From NCBI GenBank assembly GCA_037367405.1, contig JAZKJV010000090.1:310001-374000 (forward strand): 64,000 nucleotides of DNA. Direction: 5' to 3'. Origin of the DNA: Ottelia alismoides (Eukaryota; Streptophyta; Magnoliopsida; Alismatales; Hydrocharitaceae). The notes below the pieces were generated by a model. It worked only from the letters and a program-made list of their open reading frames with translations, was not told the origin of the DNA and ran no database searches. Below, piece by piece: positions 22,266 through 32,460 of the stretch. Within the stretch, counting starts at the first letter, position 1. Every line of letters starts with the position of its first letter. The translations under genes were made by a program, and so were the position numbers.

Positions 22266-23583
22266 CTATGATCACAAACAAACCCCCGGTTCACCAACGC
22301 AACGCGAGCTGAAGACCGTGAAAGTTCAGTCAAATTATCTTGTCTATTTTATTTTGGTGAACACACAAAATATCAGAGCGCTTACGTGACCTGTTAGGAT
22401 ATCCGATGCTATCCCAACCGACTGGCCCGCACGGAAGAGTCGGTAATCAGTCGGGACTAGCACCGGGAGGCTCTACCTAGGGTGCGGGTCACTCTCTCGC
22501 GCATCCAAATCATACAATGAGGGGGTTGCTCTCCCCAAGACAAAATTTTTAGGGTGAGCGGTTTTTAAGGTCAATAGTCTTAGCCAGTCCCAATTTTATG
22601 GTTTTTCTTTTTAATATTTTTCAAATAAAAACAAGCGGCCTAACGAATTTTTCGGTTCTCCTGGTTATTTCATCCAAAACAGGGGGGAGAAGTCGAAAAA
22701 GCCGATGCGCGAGAAATCAATGATGCATGCTGAGATAGAAATGCGTACCTTGTCTCCAGCACTCTACATACAAGTGATTCGCGCAGAATTTAAAGACAGA
22801 AAGGAAACTACCTATATGATGCAATGGGAAAGCCGAGTCCTAAACGAGCAATTTCTAGCGAAGAACCGTCTAACTCAGTCACTCGCCCTCGATCCAAAGA
22901 GTCCGGTCTAGACCCACCCCTCCTCTTCTCGACAAGTCGAGTTCAGGAGTAGCGCTTGACGGGGCAGGCTCGCGGCGCGTAGGCTCTCAGGAAAGCGACT
23001 AAGTTATTTTTATTATTGATTTATTAGTAGGTCCAATTAACGTTCTATGGGAACAGATAATCAATTAGGTGTGTGGATCCTACTACTACGGCACAATCAC
23101 CAGAAATTCCTAAGTCTAGGGGCTCGAGCAAAAACCGCGTAAACACCGGAAAAGGCAGAAAGAAAAATAAAATGAAACCGCGAAAAACGCGAAAAACCGC
23201 GCAAGTCCTAAGGGTCCCCCGAGCACACCGGTGCTCGGCGAAACAGACCCGCTACGGCAAGTCCACAATAGTCCAAGTCTAGTCTGAGTCCCTGTATTAT
23301 TACAATAATAGTCAAATAACCTAATCTAACCTCACCCACTCAACTCTCTCTCGCTCTCTCCTGCGGCTCCGTGCAGAAGGGAGCCGCCTCCGACTCTCGC
23401 GGTTGCGTCGGCTTCTCGAAATCGGCCGCCTCGATCCTCGGGCCCTCGCAAGAAACAGAGACAAGTGGTCAGTCCAATATTATTGTCAGAAAATATGAGA
23501 AAAATATATATACAAAAATCTATACAAAAAGCCGCGAAAATCAAAAAGCCGCGAAAAAGCTCAAAAAGCGACTACTAAGCCGT
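22266..23583 (-). other. M 5' leader between PBS and gag
   Basis: About 1.3 kb without a plausible gene; a similar leader (58562-59889) precedes gag in R. Presumably holds packaging signals, not identified. The small frames here are not conserved as proteins between M and R. Confidence 0.75.
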
Positions 23584-23603
23584 GCTCCCCGGCAACGGCG
23601 CCA
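23584..23603 (-). other. M primer-binding site (Athila type)
   Basis: On the minus strand TGGCGCCGTTGCCGGGGAGC, three bases after the LTR end. This PBS is typical of Athila/Tat elements and is usually attributed to tRNA-Asp. Confidence 0.9.
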
Positions 23604-26037
23604 TTCTGATGACACGAAAACCCGAGCGACTAAGGTATAAGGTACAGAAATTAGGTCGTTGCGACCTCAGTCACTCAGATGTGTCAATAAAAAAAAATCG
23701 AACCACTCGAAACAAATCAAACAATCAAAATACGAGAAGCGGTCCTACTTTGAGATTAACCTGGTATAGCACCCAGGATCGAACTCAAGGAGCACGGGTT
23801 GGCCGAAGGCCGACGAAGTAGTAAAAATGAATAAAATAAAAGACAAAATATTTTTTAGTGGTTTTTAATGATTTTTATATTTTTTTGGGATTTTTAATAT
23901 GTGAAGAAAATAAAAGAAAACAAAAACAATCACACTTTAGCAAATTATTTAATGCATCAAAAATCAAGTAAAAATTCAAACAAAAATATTTTTATGTTTT
24001 TTTATGTTTTTTAATATTTTTGGTGAATTTTTGGAATTTTTATGATGTATATTTTATTTTCTAAAAATCAAACAGTAGCAAAAATGCAAGGTACTGTCCA
24101 GCTAGGCCCAAAATCCCTAGATAAAATATCTAAGGACCTTAAAAGGGCCTGGAGGTATTTTTCTGTAAACTAGGTAAAACAAGGAAAATTTGAGTACCAA
24201 AATTATTATTTTTGGGTTTTTAGGTTATTTAATAGAATTTTTAGGGGTTTTAGGTGTTTTTAAGTTTTTATGGTTTTTAAGCAGTGAAAAAAAGCCAAAA
24301 GTGGCTAGAAAATCAAGGAACACAAAATAAACAGTACCTAATTTTTATAGAATTTTTAGGGGGGGTTTTATATTTTTTTGGGGTTTTTAACTCTAGACAG
24401 TAGCAAAAAGGTAGGTTTTTGAATTTTTAAAAATAGCAAACAAACTCAGAAATGTCCTCAAAAATCTACAAAAATCCTACACCATGGCAGGAGCCATGTG
24501 TCAAATTATCGTTGGATTTGGAGGTGATTTGATATTTTATTCAAAAATGACAAGAGGGTACTGTGCACAGGGACTGAAATGCAAATACCCAAAGTTCTGG
24601 GGGTCCAGGTGCAAAAGACCCAGCAAAACACGCGCGAGGCGCGTGCCTGGGGCACTCAGGGACCTCTATGTAATAAAAATAAGGTCCGGAGACTAATTGG
24701 TAACACGTACCAAAAGTCTGAGGGTCTTAGTTGCAATTTACCCTAAAATAAACGCACATGCGGAATAAAACCATTCACAGGGGTATAAATGCAATTATCA
24801 AAAAGCTTCTTCCATTTCAGAACCATCCAGAACTACAAGGGCATATGATGCAAATAACCCAAAAATACACGTGACGAAGCACGTGGCTCACATAGGCAGG
24901 GGTATATAAGCAAATACTCTAAAGTGCAGGGTCCATTGTGCAAATAAACCTAAAGCTAAATAACGTGCTCAAACATTTACAGGACTCAAATGAAATAAAA
25001 CTAAGATAAGGGCCTAAGGGTAATTTACCCTTTATTAACTGGAGCTGACGGATGGCCGTCACGTGGCGATCGGACGGTCAGGAAAGGGGGCGGCTCTCAA
25101 CGCTGCTGCTCTGGTCGATCCAACGGTCCAGGCCAGGACACGTGTGGATTTAACGGCCTGGATCTGTCTCCTCGGATCTGACGTCCACGTGCGCTCCAGA
25201 GATGGACGGTGCTCATCAAAACTGGAGCGAGGAGAGCAATCCAACGGCTCTCGAGGGTGCTGGATGAACTGATGGCCGGCGAACTTCGCCGGCCTCGTGA
25301 AGGCGCCTCCGGCCTCCTCTGCTGCGCCTGAAGATCGGAGAAGCTCCGGTGTGGAGATGCGCAGCTGCTGTGGGTCCCCGATGCCCCAACCGAGCTCGGA
25401 TGAGCTCCGACGAGGGTGGCGGAGCTGAAGCTCCTGGGCTAGATGTCGAGAGGCCTCAGATGGCCTCTGCTGGTCCTGCAAAACAGCTCAGAAACTTCGC
25501 GGGAGGGCAAAGTGCCTCGACCCGGTTAGGCGGCGTGAAGGTGAAGGGTGCGTCGGTGTGGGCGAACCCCGGCGATGCGACGGCGAAGGGGTTCGAACCC
25601 CAGCTCCTGAGCGAGCTGGGTTGAACGGAGGGGCGGAGAAGGTGCGTGGAAGGAAGGCGGAGGTGATGGTGGATTCCGATGGTCGAACGGGAAGGCGAGG
25701 CGGTCGGAATCGGTGAAAATCGATGGCGGCGCGATTTAGGGCTAATCGGAAATTAGACTAAATGGAGGAGCTACGGGGCTACCTGGGTGGATGAATAGAC
25801 TGGGCTGGAGCTGGGGAAGCTCCCGGTCGTAGCCTCGAGGGACGTATGGACCCGAGGCTCGGAGCTCGCACCACTGGCGGAGCTACGGCGGAGCTACTCG
25901 CCGGATCAGAGGTCCGACCACTCTCTCCTCTCTACGACACGGCCAACCTGGAGCTGTCACCTCGGGGGTGGCTGTGGAGGTCACGGGACGAAGGAATGGG
26001 GAGCCAAAGATAGCTAAAATGGGTGGCGGAGCTCGGA

Positions 26038-26047
26038 ATATATATTA
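26038..26047 (-). promoter_or_regulatory. TATA box of M LTR
   Basis: A TATATATT-type box on the minus strand about 204 bp downstream of the W-box pair, followed by CCGAGCTCCGCC, which is also present after the R TATA box. Confidence 0.65.
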
Positions 26048-26250
26048 TGGAGGGTCCGGAAAGCGGCGCGCGGGTAGGGCAATCTGGAGCGCGGATCCCA
26101 AGGCGAAGGCTCCGGCAAGGGTGACGGATATGTCGTGCATGGATCTGACCCGGGGTTTAGGTGAGACTCAATCGGGTTTAGGTGCTAGAAATTAGGGAAA
26201 TCGGGTCGGGCGCCCAAACCCGCGAGAAGTGGTCCTGGGGGGGGGGGGTA

Positions 26251-26300
26251 GTTGACCGGGCGGTCAACAATCTCAGGACCAGTAGGAAGCGGCCACGTGG
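26251..26300 (-). promoter_or_regulatory. G-box and inverted W-box pair in M LTR U3
   Basis: CCACGTGG at 26293-26300 and GTTGACCGGGCGGTCAAC at 26251-26268. The first is a perfect G-box (bZIP/bHLH target), the second two TTGACC W-box cores (WRKY target) facing each other. Both recur in the P and R LTRs. Confidence 0.7.
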
Positions 26301-27066
26301 CTGGATTTTGAAAGTAAAAATAAGGGTAGCAAATGGCCGATTTAGTGAAAACTTAAAACATGAAATATTTTTATTTTATTTTTTTCTATATTTTGGTGAT
26401 TTTTAATTAATTTTTGGAAATAAAAATAAGGTATTTACAATATATAGCTATACATAGGTATATCTACAATATGTATTTTTTTAATTTTTGATTTTTAATT
26501 TGTTATTTTTGAGCATTTTTATTCCCATTTTATAATTTATTTATTTATATCATAAAATTAGGAATAAAAAGATATTTTTATTTTATTTTTACTATTTATG
26601 TACATAGGTAAAATAAATAGCTATATACATCTATATACATGGCATATGTACAAGGTGAAAGGGTATTTTTAATCTTTTTGGTTTTTTTACCTTTTTGTTT
26701 TGTTTTTATCTTTTATAACTATATACAAATATTTACAACTGTATTTTTGGGTGAGGAAAATATAATTATTTTATTTACATAATTATTTACACAAGAGCCC
26801 CTATCTCCCTCTACTTTGGCTTTTATGCGGTCAGGCCCATGCTGAGCCCTCCCTTGGGTTAGGTTGCTCAATATTTATTCTAAATATTTCCCTCTTTTTC
26901 TTTTTAATCTTTATTCTTTTATTTTTGCACAAAAACATGCTAATTATCGGTTTTTACACAATGCATGCTTTTGGTAATTATTTATATTTACATATATCTA
27001 CATGCATTTGCAAAGGTTTTTGTAGCTAAAATATAAGAATAAAGAGTGATGAATGGGTATTCATCA

Positions 27067-28949
27067 GCGGTTCATCCGTGATTTCAGTAGAGTTTCCCGA
27101 CCGTTGACTGACCTGCTGACGAAAGACACCGAGTTCCTTGTCGATGACAAGTGTCTTTCGTCCTTTGATACTCTCAAGCAGTGTATTGTTGAGGCTCCTG
27201 TCCTCCAGCCACCAGATTGGTCTCTCCCATTCGAGATCATGACGGACGCCTCCAATTTTGCCGTGGGGGCTGTGCTGGGACAGAGGAGGGATGGAGTCCC
27301 ATTTGCTATCCACGATGCTATCCGCACCTTGGATTCTGCCCAGCGGAATTATACAGTCACAGAGAAGGAGATGCTGGCAGTAGCGTTCGCCCTAGATAAG
27401 TTCAGATCGTACATCATTGGATCTATAGTGACTTTGTACACATATCATACCGCCATCCGATACCCCATGGCAAAGAAGGATGCCAAGGCCAGACTGACTA
27501 GATGGATCCTTCTACTCCAGGAGTTCGACATTGAGATTAAGGATAAAACTGGAGTCAAGAATGTGGTGGCGGATCATCTCTCCCGTTTAGAGCAGCCTGA
27601 GGAGTCTGAGCAGATTGATCCCATTTGTGAGACCTTCCCAGATGAGGCGATCCTTGCTATCGCCTCACTCCCGTGGTATGCCGAAATTGTGAACTTTCTT
27701 GTTGCTAAGAAAGTCCCACAAGGTTGGCCCAGACAGAGGCTTGAGACCTTCCTCGCGAAGGCCAAGTCTTACCATTGGTAGGATCCCATCCTTTACCACG
27801 AAGGAGGGGATAGTGTCTGGTGTAGGTGCATCCCTCAGGATGAGCACCATAGCATCCTCACTTACTGCCACAAGCTTGAGGCAGGAGGACATCACTCTGG
27901 GAGGAGAACGACACAGAAAGTGCTCCAATCCGGCTTGTGGTGGCCAACCCTCTTCAAGGACTCTGATGAGTTCGTGAAGAGGTGTACTGACTATCAGAGG
28001 ATGGGCACTTGTGGACAGCGTGATATTATGCCAATGCAGCCCATTCACTTCTGTGAGGTTTTTGACGCATGGGGCATCGATTTCATGGGTCCATTCCCTA
28101 AGAGTCAGGGATTTGAGTACATTCTGTTGGCCGTTGATTATGTTAGTCGTTGGGTTGAGGCTATCCCCGCACGAGCCGCTGATGCCGGGATTGTTTGCAG
28201 ATTTTTGAGGAAGCATATCATCACGCGATTCGGGGTACCTCGAGTATTGATTTCAAATGGGGGGTCTCATTTCATCAACGACCAGGTGAAGGCACTTGCT
28301 AGTGAGTTCGGCATAGACCATCGAGTTGCCACTCCATACCATCCACAGACGAATGGTCTAGCCGAGGTCTCAAACAGGGAGATCAAGACTATTTTGCAGA
28401 AAGTCGTCCGCCCTGACCGAAAGGATTGGTCACAGCTTTTGGACTCGGTCTTGTGGGCATATAGGACGTCTTTCAAGACACCATTGGGCACATCTCCCTT
28501 TCGCCTAGTTTATGGCAAGCCATGCCATTTACCTGTTGAGTTGAGGCACAAGTCACTTTGGGCAGTCACGGCTTTTAGATCCAGATAGTGTAGGAGACCA
28601 GAGGAGGGCAGAGTTAGCAGCCTTGGAGGAGCTTAGAGATACAGCCTTCTCAAACAGCCTACAGTATAAGGAGAGAGTGAAAGAGTGGCATGATTCTCAT
28701 ATCAGCCACAAGCATTTTGAGCCTGGACAGAGAGTATGGTTGTTTGATACGAGTCTTCGTCTATTTCCAGAGAAGCTACAGAGCAAACGGAAGGGACCTT
28801 ATCTTGTGATAAAGGTACACGACAACGGTAGCATTGATATATCCGAGTTGTCTTCTGAGAGTACCTTTCGAGTGAACGGCCAGCGGCTCAAGCCATTTCT
28901 AGATCATGAGCCGCGGGTCGTTGATGTTGCCCCTATTCACTTTGCGTGA
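27067..28949 (+). pseudogene. Athila P pol fragment, right copy (RT end, RNase H, integrase)
   Basis: Same content and same lesions as 10562-12444: YTYH for the third RNase H acidic motif, stop TAG at 27779-27781, CTDYQR in the integrase finger, ISNGG in the core, and the frame break near 28575 before the integrase tail (28623-28949, FEPGQRVWLFD..KRKGPYLVIKV). The predicted proteins of both copies are identical, so the lesions predate the duplication. Confidence 0.93.
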
Positions 28950-31017
28950 GATGTGGTCTCTTGATTCACATCTATTGCATCTCACGCCTGATTATCACTG
29001 TTCTTTCGACTTGTATAGATCCAGTTGTCTATATCACACTATTCTTTAGTCCCACATCCCTTTTCTCATCTTATGATTATGTTATACTTAGGGTGTACTT
29101 TACCCTAAGTATAAGGGGGATGTAGGACCTGCGGGTATTCTTTTCATTCTTTTTGCCCCTGTTTTGCTGCCTATACTTAGGGATATTTTACCCTAAGTAT
29201 AGGGGGGCAGACTCTGTACATTCTTCACTCGGATTTCCCTTCATGTACAGCTTGCTATACTTAGGATTAGTTAATCCTAAGTATAGGGGGAAACGACCGA
29301 GTCTTTCTCATTCTATTCATTTATTCATTTTTGTACCTAGCCATTCCTTTTCACTTCCTTTTTACTAAGCACGAGTTATGTCTTCTTCATCGCTCTTGAT
29401 CACTCTGAGGACATCGTTCGAGCTAAGTATAGGGGGTGTGTGTATATATTTCATATATACTATAGCCATAACTCGTACTTGGTGTGAGTGTGTTAATAAA
29501 TAAAATGGCTAAAAACCCCAAAAATCACAAAAATTAAAAAATTTTCCTGTAAATAATCATTCTTTTATTTGCACATACATAGTTAGTGTACAAAATTATT
29601 TTTGTAAAAAATGTTTTCAAAAATCTTTTGTGTAAAGTTTGTGTAAATATTTTCTTATCAAAATTATGTATATAGTACAAAATTTTTCCAAAATATTTTG
29701 AAAATCAAAAGTTTGCAAAAATCTTGTGTAAATGCTTGTAAATACTTTTGCAAAACTTGCACTGCATGCATCCATCCATTCATGATTTCAAAATATTTTT
29801 CAAAAATTTTGCACGATTGTAAATATGTGTAAATAGCATCTTTGTGTATATATGTATATAGTTTTTCCTGGATGATAGTTGACATTTAAACTAGCCTGGA
29901 ATTAAATTGAGAAATGGAGCTTGATTAAGATCTTAATCCACCTAATTCTAAGAGGAACCTTATAGGGCTTAGGGTTAAGTCTTTTCAGGTCCATAAGGAC
30001 TTAATTCTTTGAGTCAACTAGGCTATGAGCATATGTCATCTTGATGAGCCTAAGTAGAGCACTTAACAACACACGCATGACTCTTAGAGACAATGGCTTG
30101 ACTTGCACTAGCACCTTACACATAGCTCTCCACGGATGAGGTGGTGAGGAGGCAGTTTCCTTTGGCTTGGGGTAGCATATGAGGGTAGTACTTCTAGGCG
30201 GAACCTCTCTTCTTCTTCTAGTGAAGGAAGTGCGTCTCAACTTGGTCTAGTGGTGATGAAGGCTAAAAACAGAAGCCGTGGGTTGCAATAAAGCTTCAAA
30301 AGAGGGATAGTCTACTGGCTCAAGAGGAAATTTCTTGTATATATGTTGCACCATGTAGATATGTTGTACAGAGGCACTAAAAAAATGTAAAATGCAAAAA
30401 GAACTCCAAAAAAGTGGTGGGTCAGATTGAAAATTTAATAACCCCACCGGAGTGTATACAGTCAAATAAAGCAAAAGCTTATGGTATCCATGTTACATCT
30501 CATGAAGCTTGCAGCGGGAGACTTAGCTACACTGGCTGAGCTTCCAAAAGTCTATACTTCTTCCCCATCTTCTTGAGCCGGTTGCACTTGAACTTAGAAG
30601 GGAATACCTCACTTCTCGAGGAAAGAGTTGCTAGACCGAGGCATTAGAGTTACCAGGTTGAGGGAGGTTGTTTCTTTGTTACTTCTGAGGTGGGGAGCTA
30701 CTTTCACTTACACTGCATGGAAAGATTCATGGTCATTAGAGTTTGTGTATGTAGACTTGTTCTGATCTGGTTTATTGAGGAGTCTTGTCCATAGATTGGT
30801 GGAACTTAGAGGCTGTTGAGTTTTAAGCTTAAGTCTAAATAAGGTTCCGACACATTAATAATCCAAAGACCTGATCGAGCTCCATAATTCAATTTAATGA
30901 AGGAAAGTTTAATATTCAACCTTGATCCATGTACATTCCCCTCTTTTTCTTTTTCTTTCTCTCTTTCTTTTTCACTTCTTTTTCAAATAAGTGTTTGCTA
31001 AGGGACTAGCAAAAGTT
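28950..31017 (+). other. P 3' untranslated region with repeated PPT hairpins
   Basis: No env-like frame was recognised. Inverted repeats occur at 29082-29114 (13-bp arms), 29171-29202 (12-bp arms) and 29255-29286 (15-bp arms, 2-nt loop). Each ends in AAGTATA(A)GGGGG, the same string as the true PPT; a further copy without a hairpin lies at 29424-29435. The rest (29440-31000) is AT-rich, with short frames of no recognised family. Confidence 0.75.
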
Positions 31018-31029
31018 AAGTATAGGGGG
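31018..31029 (+). other. P polypurine tract
   Basis: AAGTATAGGGGG immediately before the TGATGAATGCCC start of the 3' LTR. Confidence 0.88.
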
Positions 31030-31982
31030 TGATGAATGCCCATTCATCACTCTTTATTCTTATATTTTAGCTACAAAAACCTTTGCAAATGCACGTATAT
31101 TCATGTAAATACAAATAATTATCAAAAGCATGCATTGTATAAAGTTTAATAATTAGCATGTTTTTGTGCAAAAATAAAAGAATAAAGAGTAAAAAGAAAA
31201 AGAGGGAAATATTTAGAATAAATATTGAGCAACCTAACCCAAGGGAGGGCTCAGCATGGGCCTGACCGCATAAAAATCAAAGTAGATGGAGATATGGGCT
31301 CATGTGTGTAAATATTTATGTAAATAAAAATAAAAGTATTTTCCGCACAAAAATAGACTCAAAATGGCTTGTAAATACTTATATATATATATATAATCAA
31401 GATAAAAATATAAAAATTAAAAAAAAGGAAAACAAAAAAAACATCACTCATGTACATAGTCACCTTGTATATAGTCCACTCATCCCTATTTATTTAGCTT
31501 TATAAATAAATAAAATTAATTTCCAAAAGTTTTCTAAATATTCTACATTATATAGTGTAAATAAATAAAATAAATTAAAACAAAAACAAAATAAAAAGAA
31601 CAAAATTAAAAATAAAAAATATATATATACTATTGTAAATATACCATGTATATAAATGTCCATATGTATTTATTTCACCTATGTATATAAATAATAAAAA
31701 GAAAAAAAATGTCTTTTTATTCCTCATTCTATAATATAAATAAATAAAATATAAAATGGGAATAAAATTGTATAAAAATAACAAATTAAAAATCAAATTA
31801 AAAATCCCATATATTGTATATATACCTATGTATAACCCTATTATGTACATACCTTATTTTTACTTTGAAAAATTAATTAAAAATCACTAAAAAAATAGAA
31901 AAAATAAAAAAAAAATATTTCATGTTTTGACTTTTTAATAATTCGGCCATTTGGTATTTTTAATTTAATTTTCAAATCTTTT

Positions 31983-32033
31983 CCACGTGGCCTTCACCCA
32001 TTGGCCCTGGGGATTGTTGACCGCCCGGTCAAC
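31983..32033 (+). promoter_or_regulatory. G-box and inverted W-box pair in P LTR U3
   Basis: CCACGTGG at 31983-31990; GTTGACCGCCCGGTCAAC at 32016-32033; a C run follows. Same order and spacing as in the M and R LTRs. Confidence 0.7.
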
Positions 32034-32238
32034 TGCCCCCCCCCCCCAGGACCACTTTCCACGGGTTTGGTGCCCGACCCGGTTTTCTCCCTAATTTCGC
32101 ACCTAAACCCGATACCCTATCACCTAAACCCCGGGTCCGAATCGTTCATGGTATACCCGAGACCCTCGCCGGAGCCTCCACCTCGAGATCCGCGCTCCAG
32201 AATGCCCTACCCGCGCTCGTCTTCCCGGACCCTTCAGC

Positions 32239-32246
32239 GTATATAG
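32239..32246 (+). promoter_or_regulatory. TATA box of P LTR
   Basis: GTATATAG about 206 bp after the W-box pair, near a GCTCCGCC string like that after the M and R TATA boxes. Confidence 0.6.
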
Positions 32247-32460
32247 CTCCTGCTCCGCCTCCTTCATTCCTATCTTTGGCCATTCGTTCCACCCCCCAGT
32301 GAGCTCCATCGCATCGGCGAGAGTGACAGCTCGTCCCCCGTGGTGTCGCAGCGAGGAGAGGGAGCGGATTCCACTGATCCGGCGAGTAGCACCGCCGTGC
32401 TCCGCCCTGAGCTGGAGCTCGAGCCTCGGAGGGAGAAGCTCCTCGAGGCAACGGCCCAGA

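Larger units (their letters stand above)
12748..27066 (-). mobile_element. Athila-lineage Ty3/gypsy element M, 3' end missing
   Basis: Minus strand, right to left: 5' LTR 23607-27066, PBS 23584-23603, leader, gag, protease, RT, RNase H, integrase, then an abrupt end at 12748. It lies within P's RT gene; the right flank GCGGT (27067-27071) is the expected TSD half. Athila assignment rests on gag (CSTVHD..Q..IRM.AFPFSLADRA), protease (LDSGSSINLLP) and RT (WVSPLHVVPKK) wording and on the PBS. The element has nonsense codons at 20478, 19372 and about 17609, frameshifts near 20420 and 17765, and a CACTA insertion. Confidence 0.92.
23607..27066 (-). repeat. M 5' LTR (3,460 bp)
   Basis: Minus strand TGATGAATACCC (27066) to GTCATCA (23607). 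Collinear with the R LTR (54821-58538) and with the P LTR (31030-43588 minus its insert). It contains the G-box/W-box cluster, a TATA box and the degenerate 'TTTGCATT..CCCCTGTG' array (about 24480-25040). Frames such as 25059-25481 are not conserved in the other LTRs and are not called. Confidence 0.93.
12748..29252. repeat. Unit of a ~16.5-kb tandem duplication (right copy)
   Basis: 9813-12747 repeats 26317-29252 at a spacing of 16,504-16,505 bp, including one element's LTR tip, a second element's mutated pol and its hairpins. The match ends exactly at 12747/29252. The simplest reading is a tandem duplication of 12748-29252, with most of the left copy off the window. The junction shows about 3 bp of shared sequence (GCT), judged from the orthologous P sequence at 12107-12112. 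Confidence 0.75.

Noticed and set aside
25059..25624. 140- and 91-codon frames in the M LTR
   Set aside because: GC-rich LTR sequence; not preserved as frames at the matching places of the P and R LTRs.
26237..26247. Long G run (and C run at 32035-32047) as a possible origin or quadruplex element
   Set aside because: It lies beside the W-box pair in the LTR, varies in length between M and P, and is nearly absent in R (a short CCCCCC). Most likely slippage.
27665..28216. 183-codon minus-strand frame over P integrase (also 11160-11711)
   Set aside because: It lies antisense to clear integrase codons; a shadow frame.
30001..30240. Env-like or other small gene in the P 3' region
   Set aside because: Arg/Leu-rich minus-strand frame with no signal peptide, transmembrane segment or recognised family.
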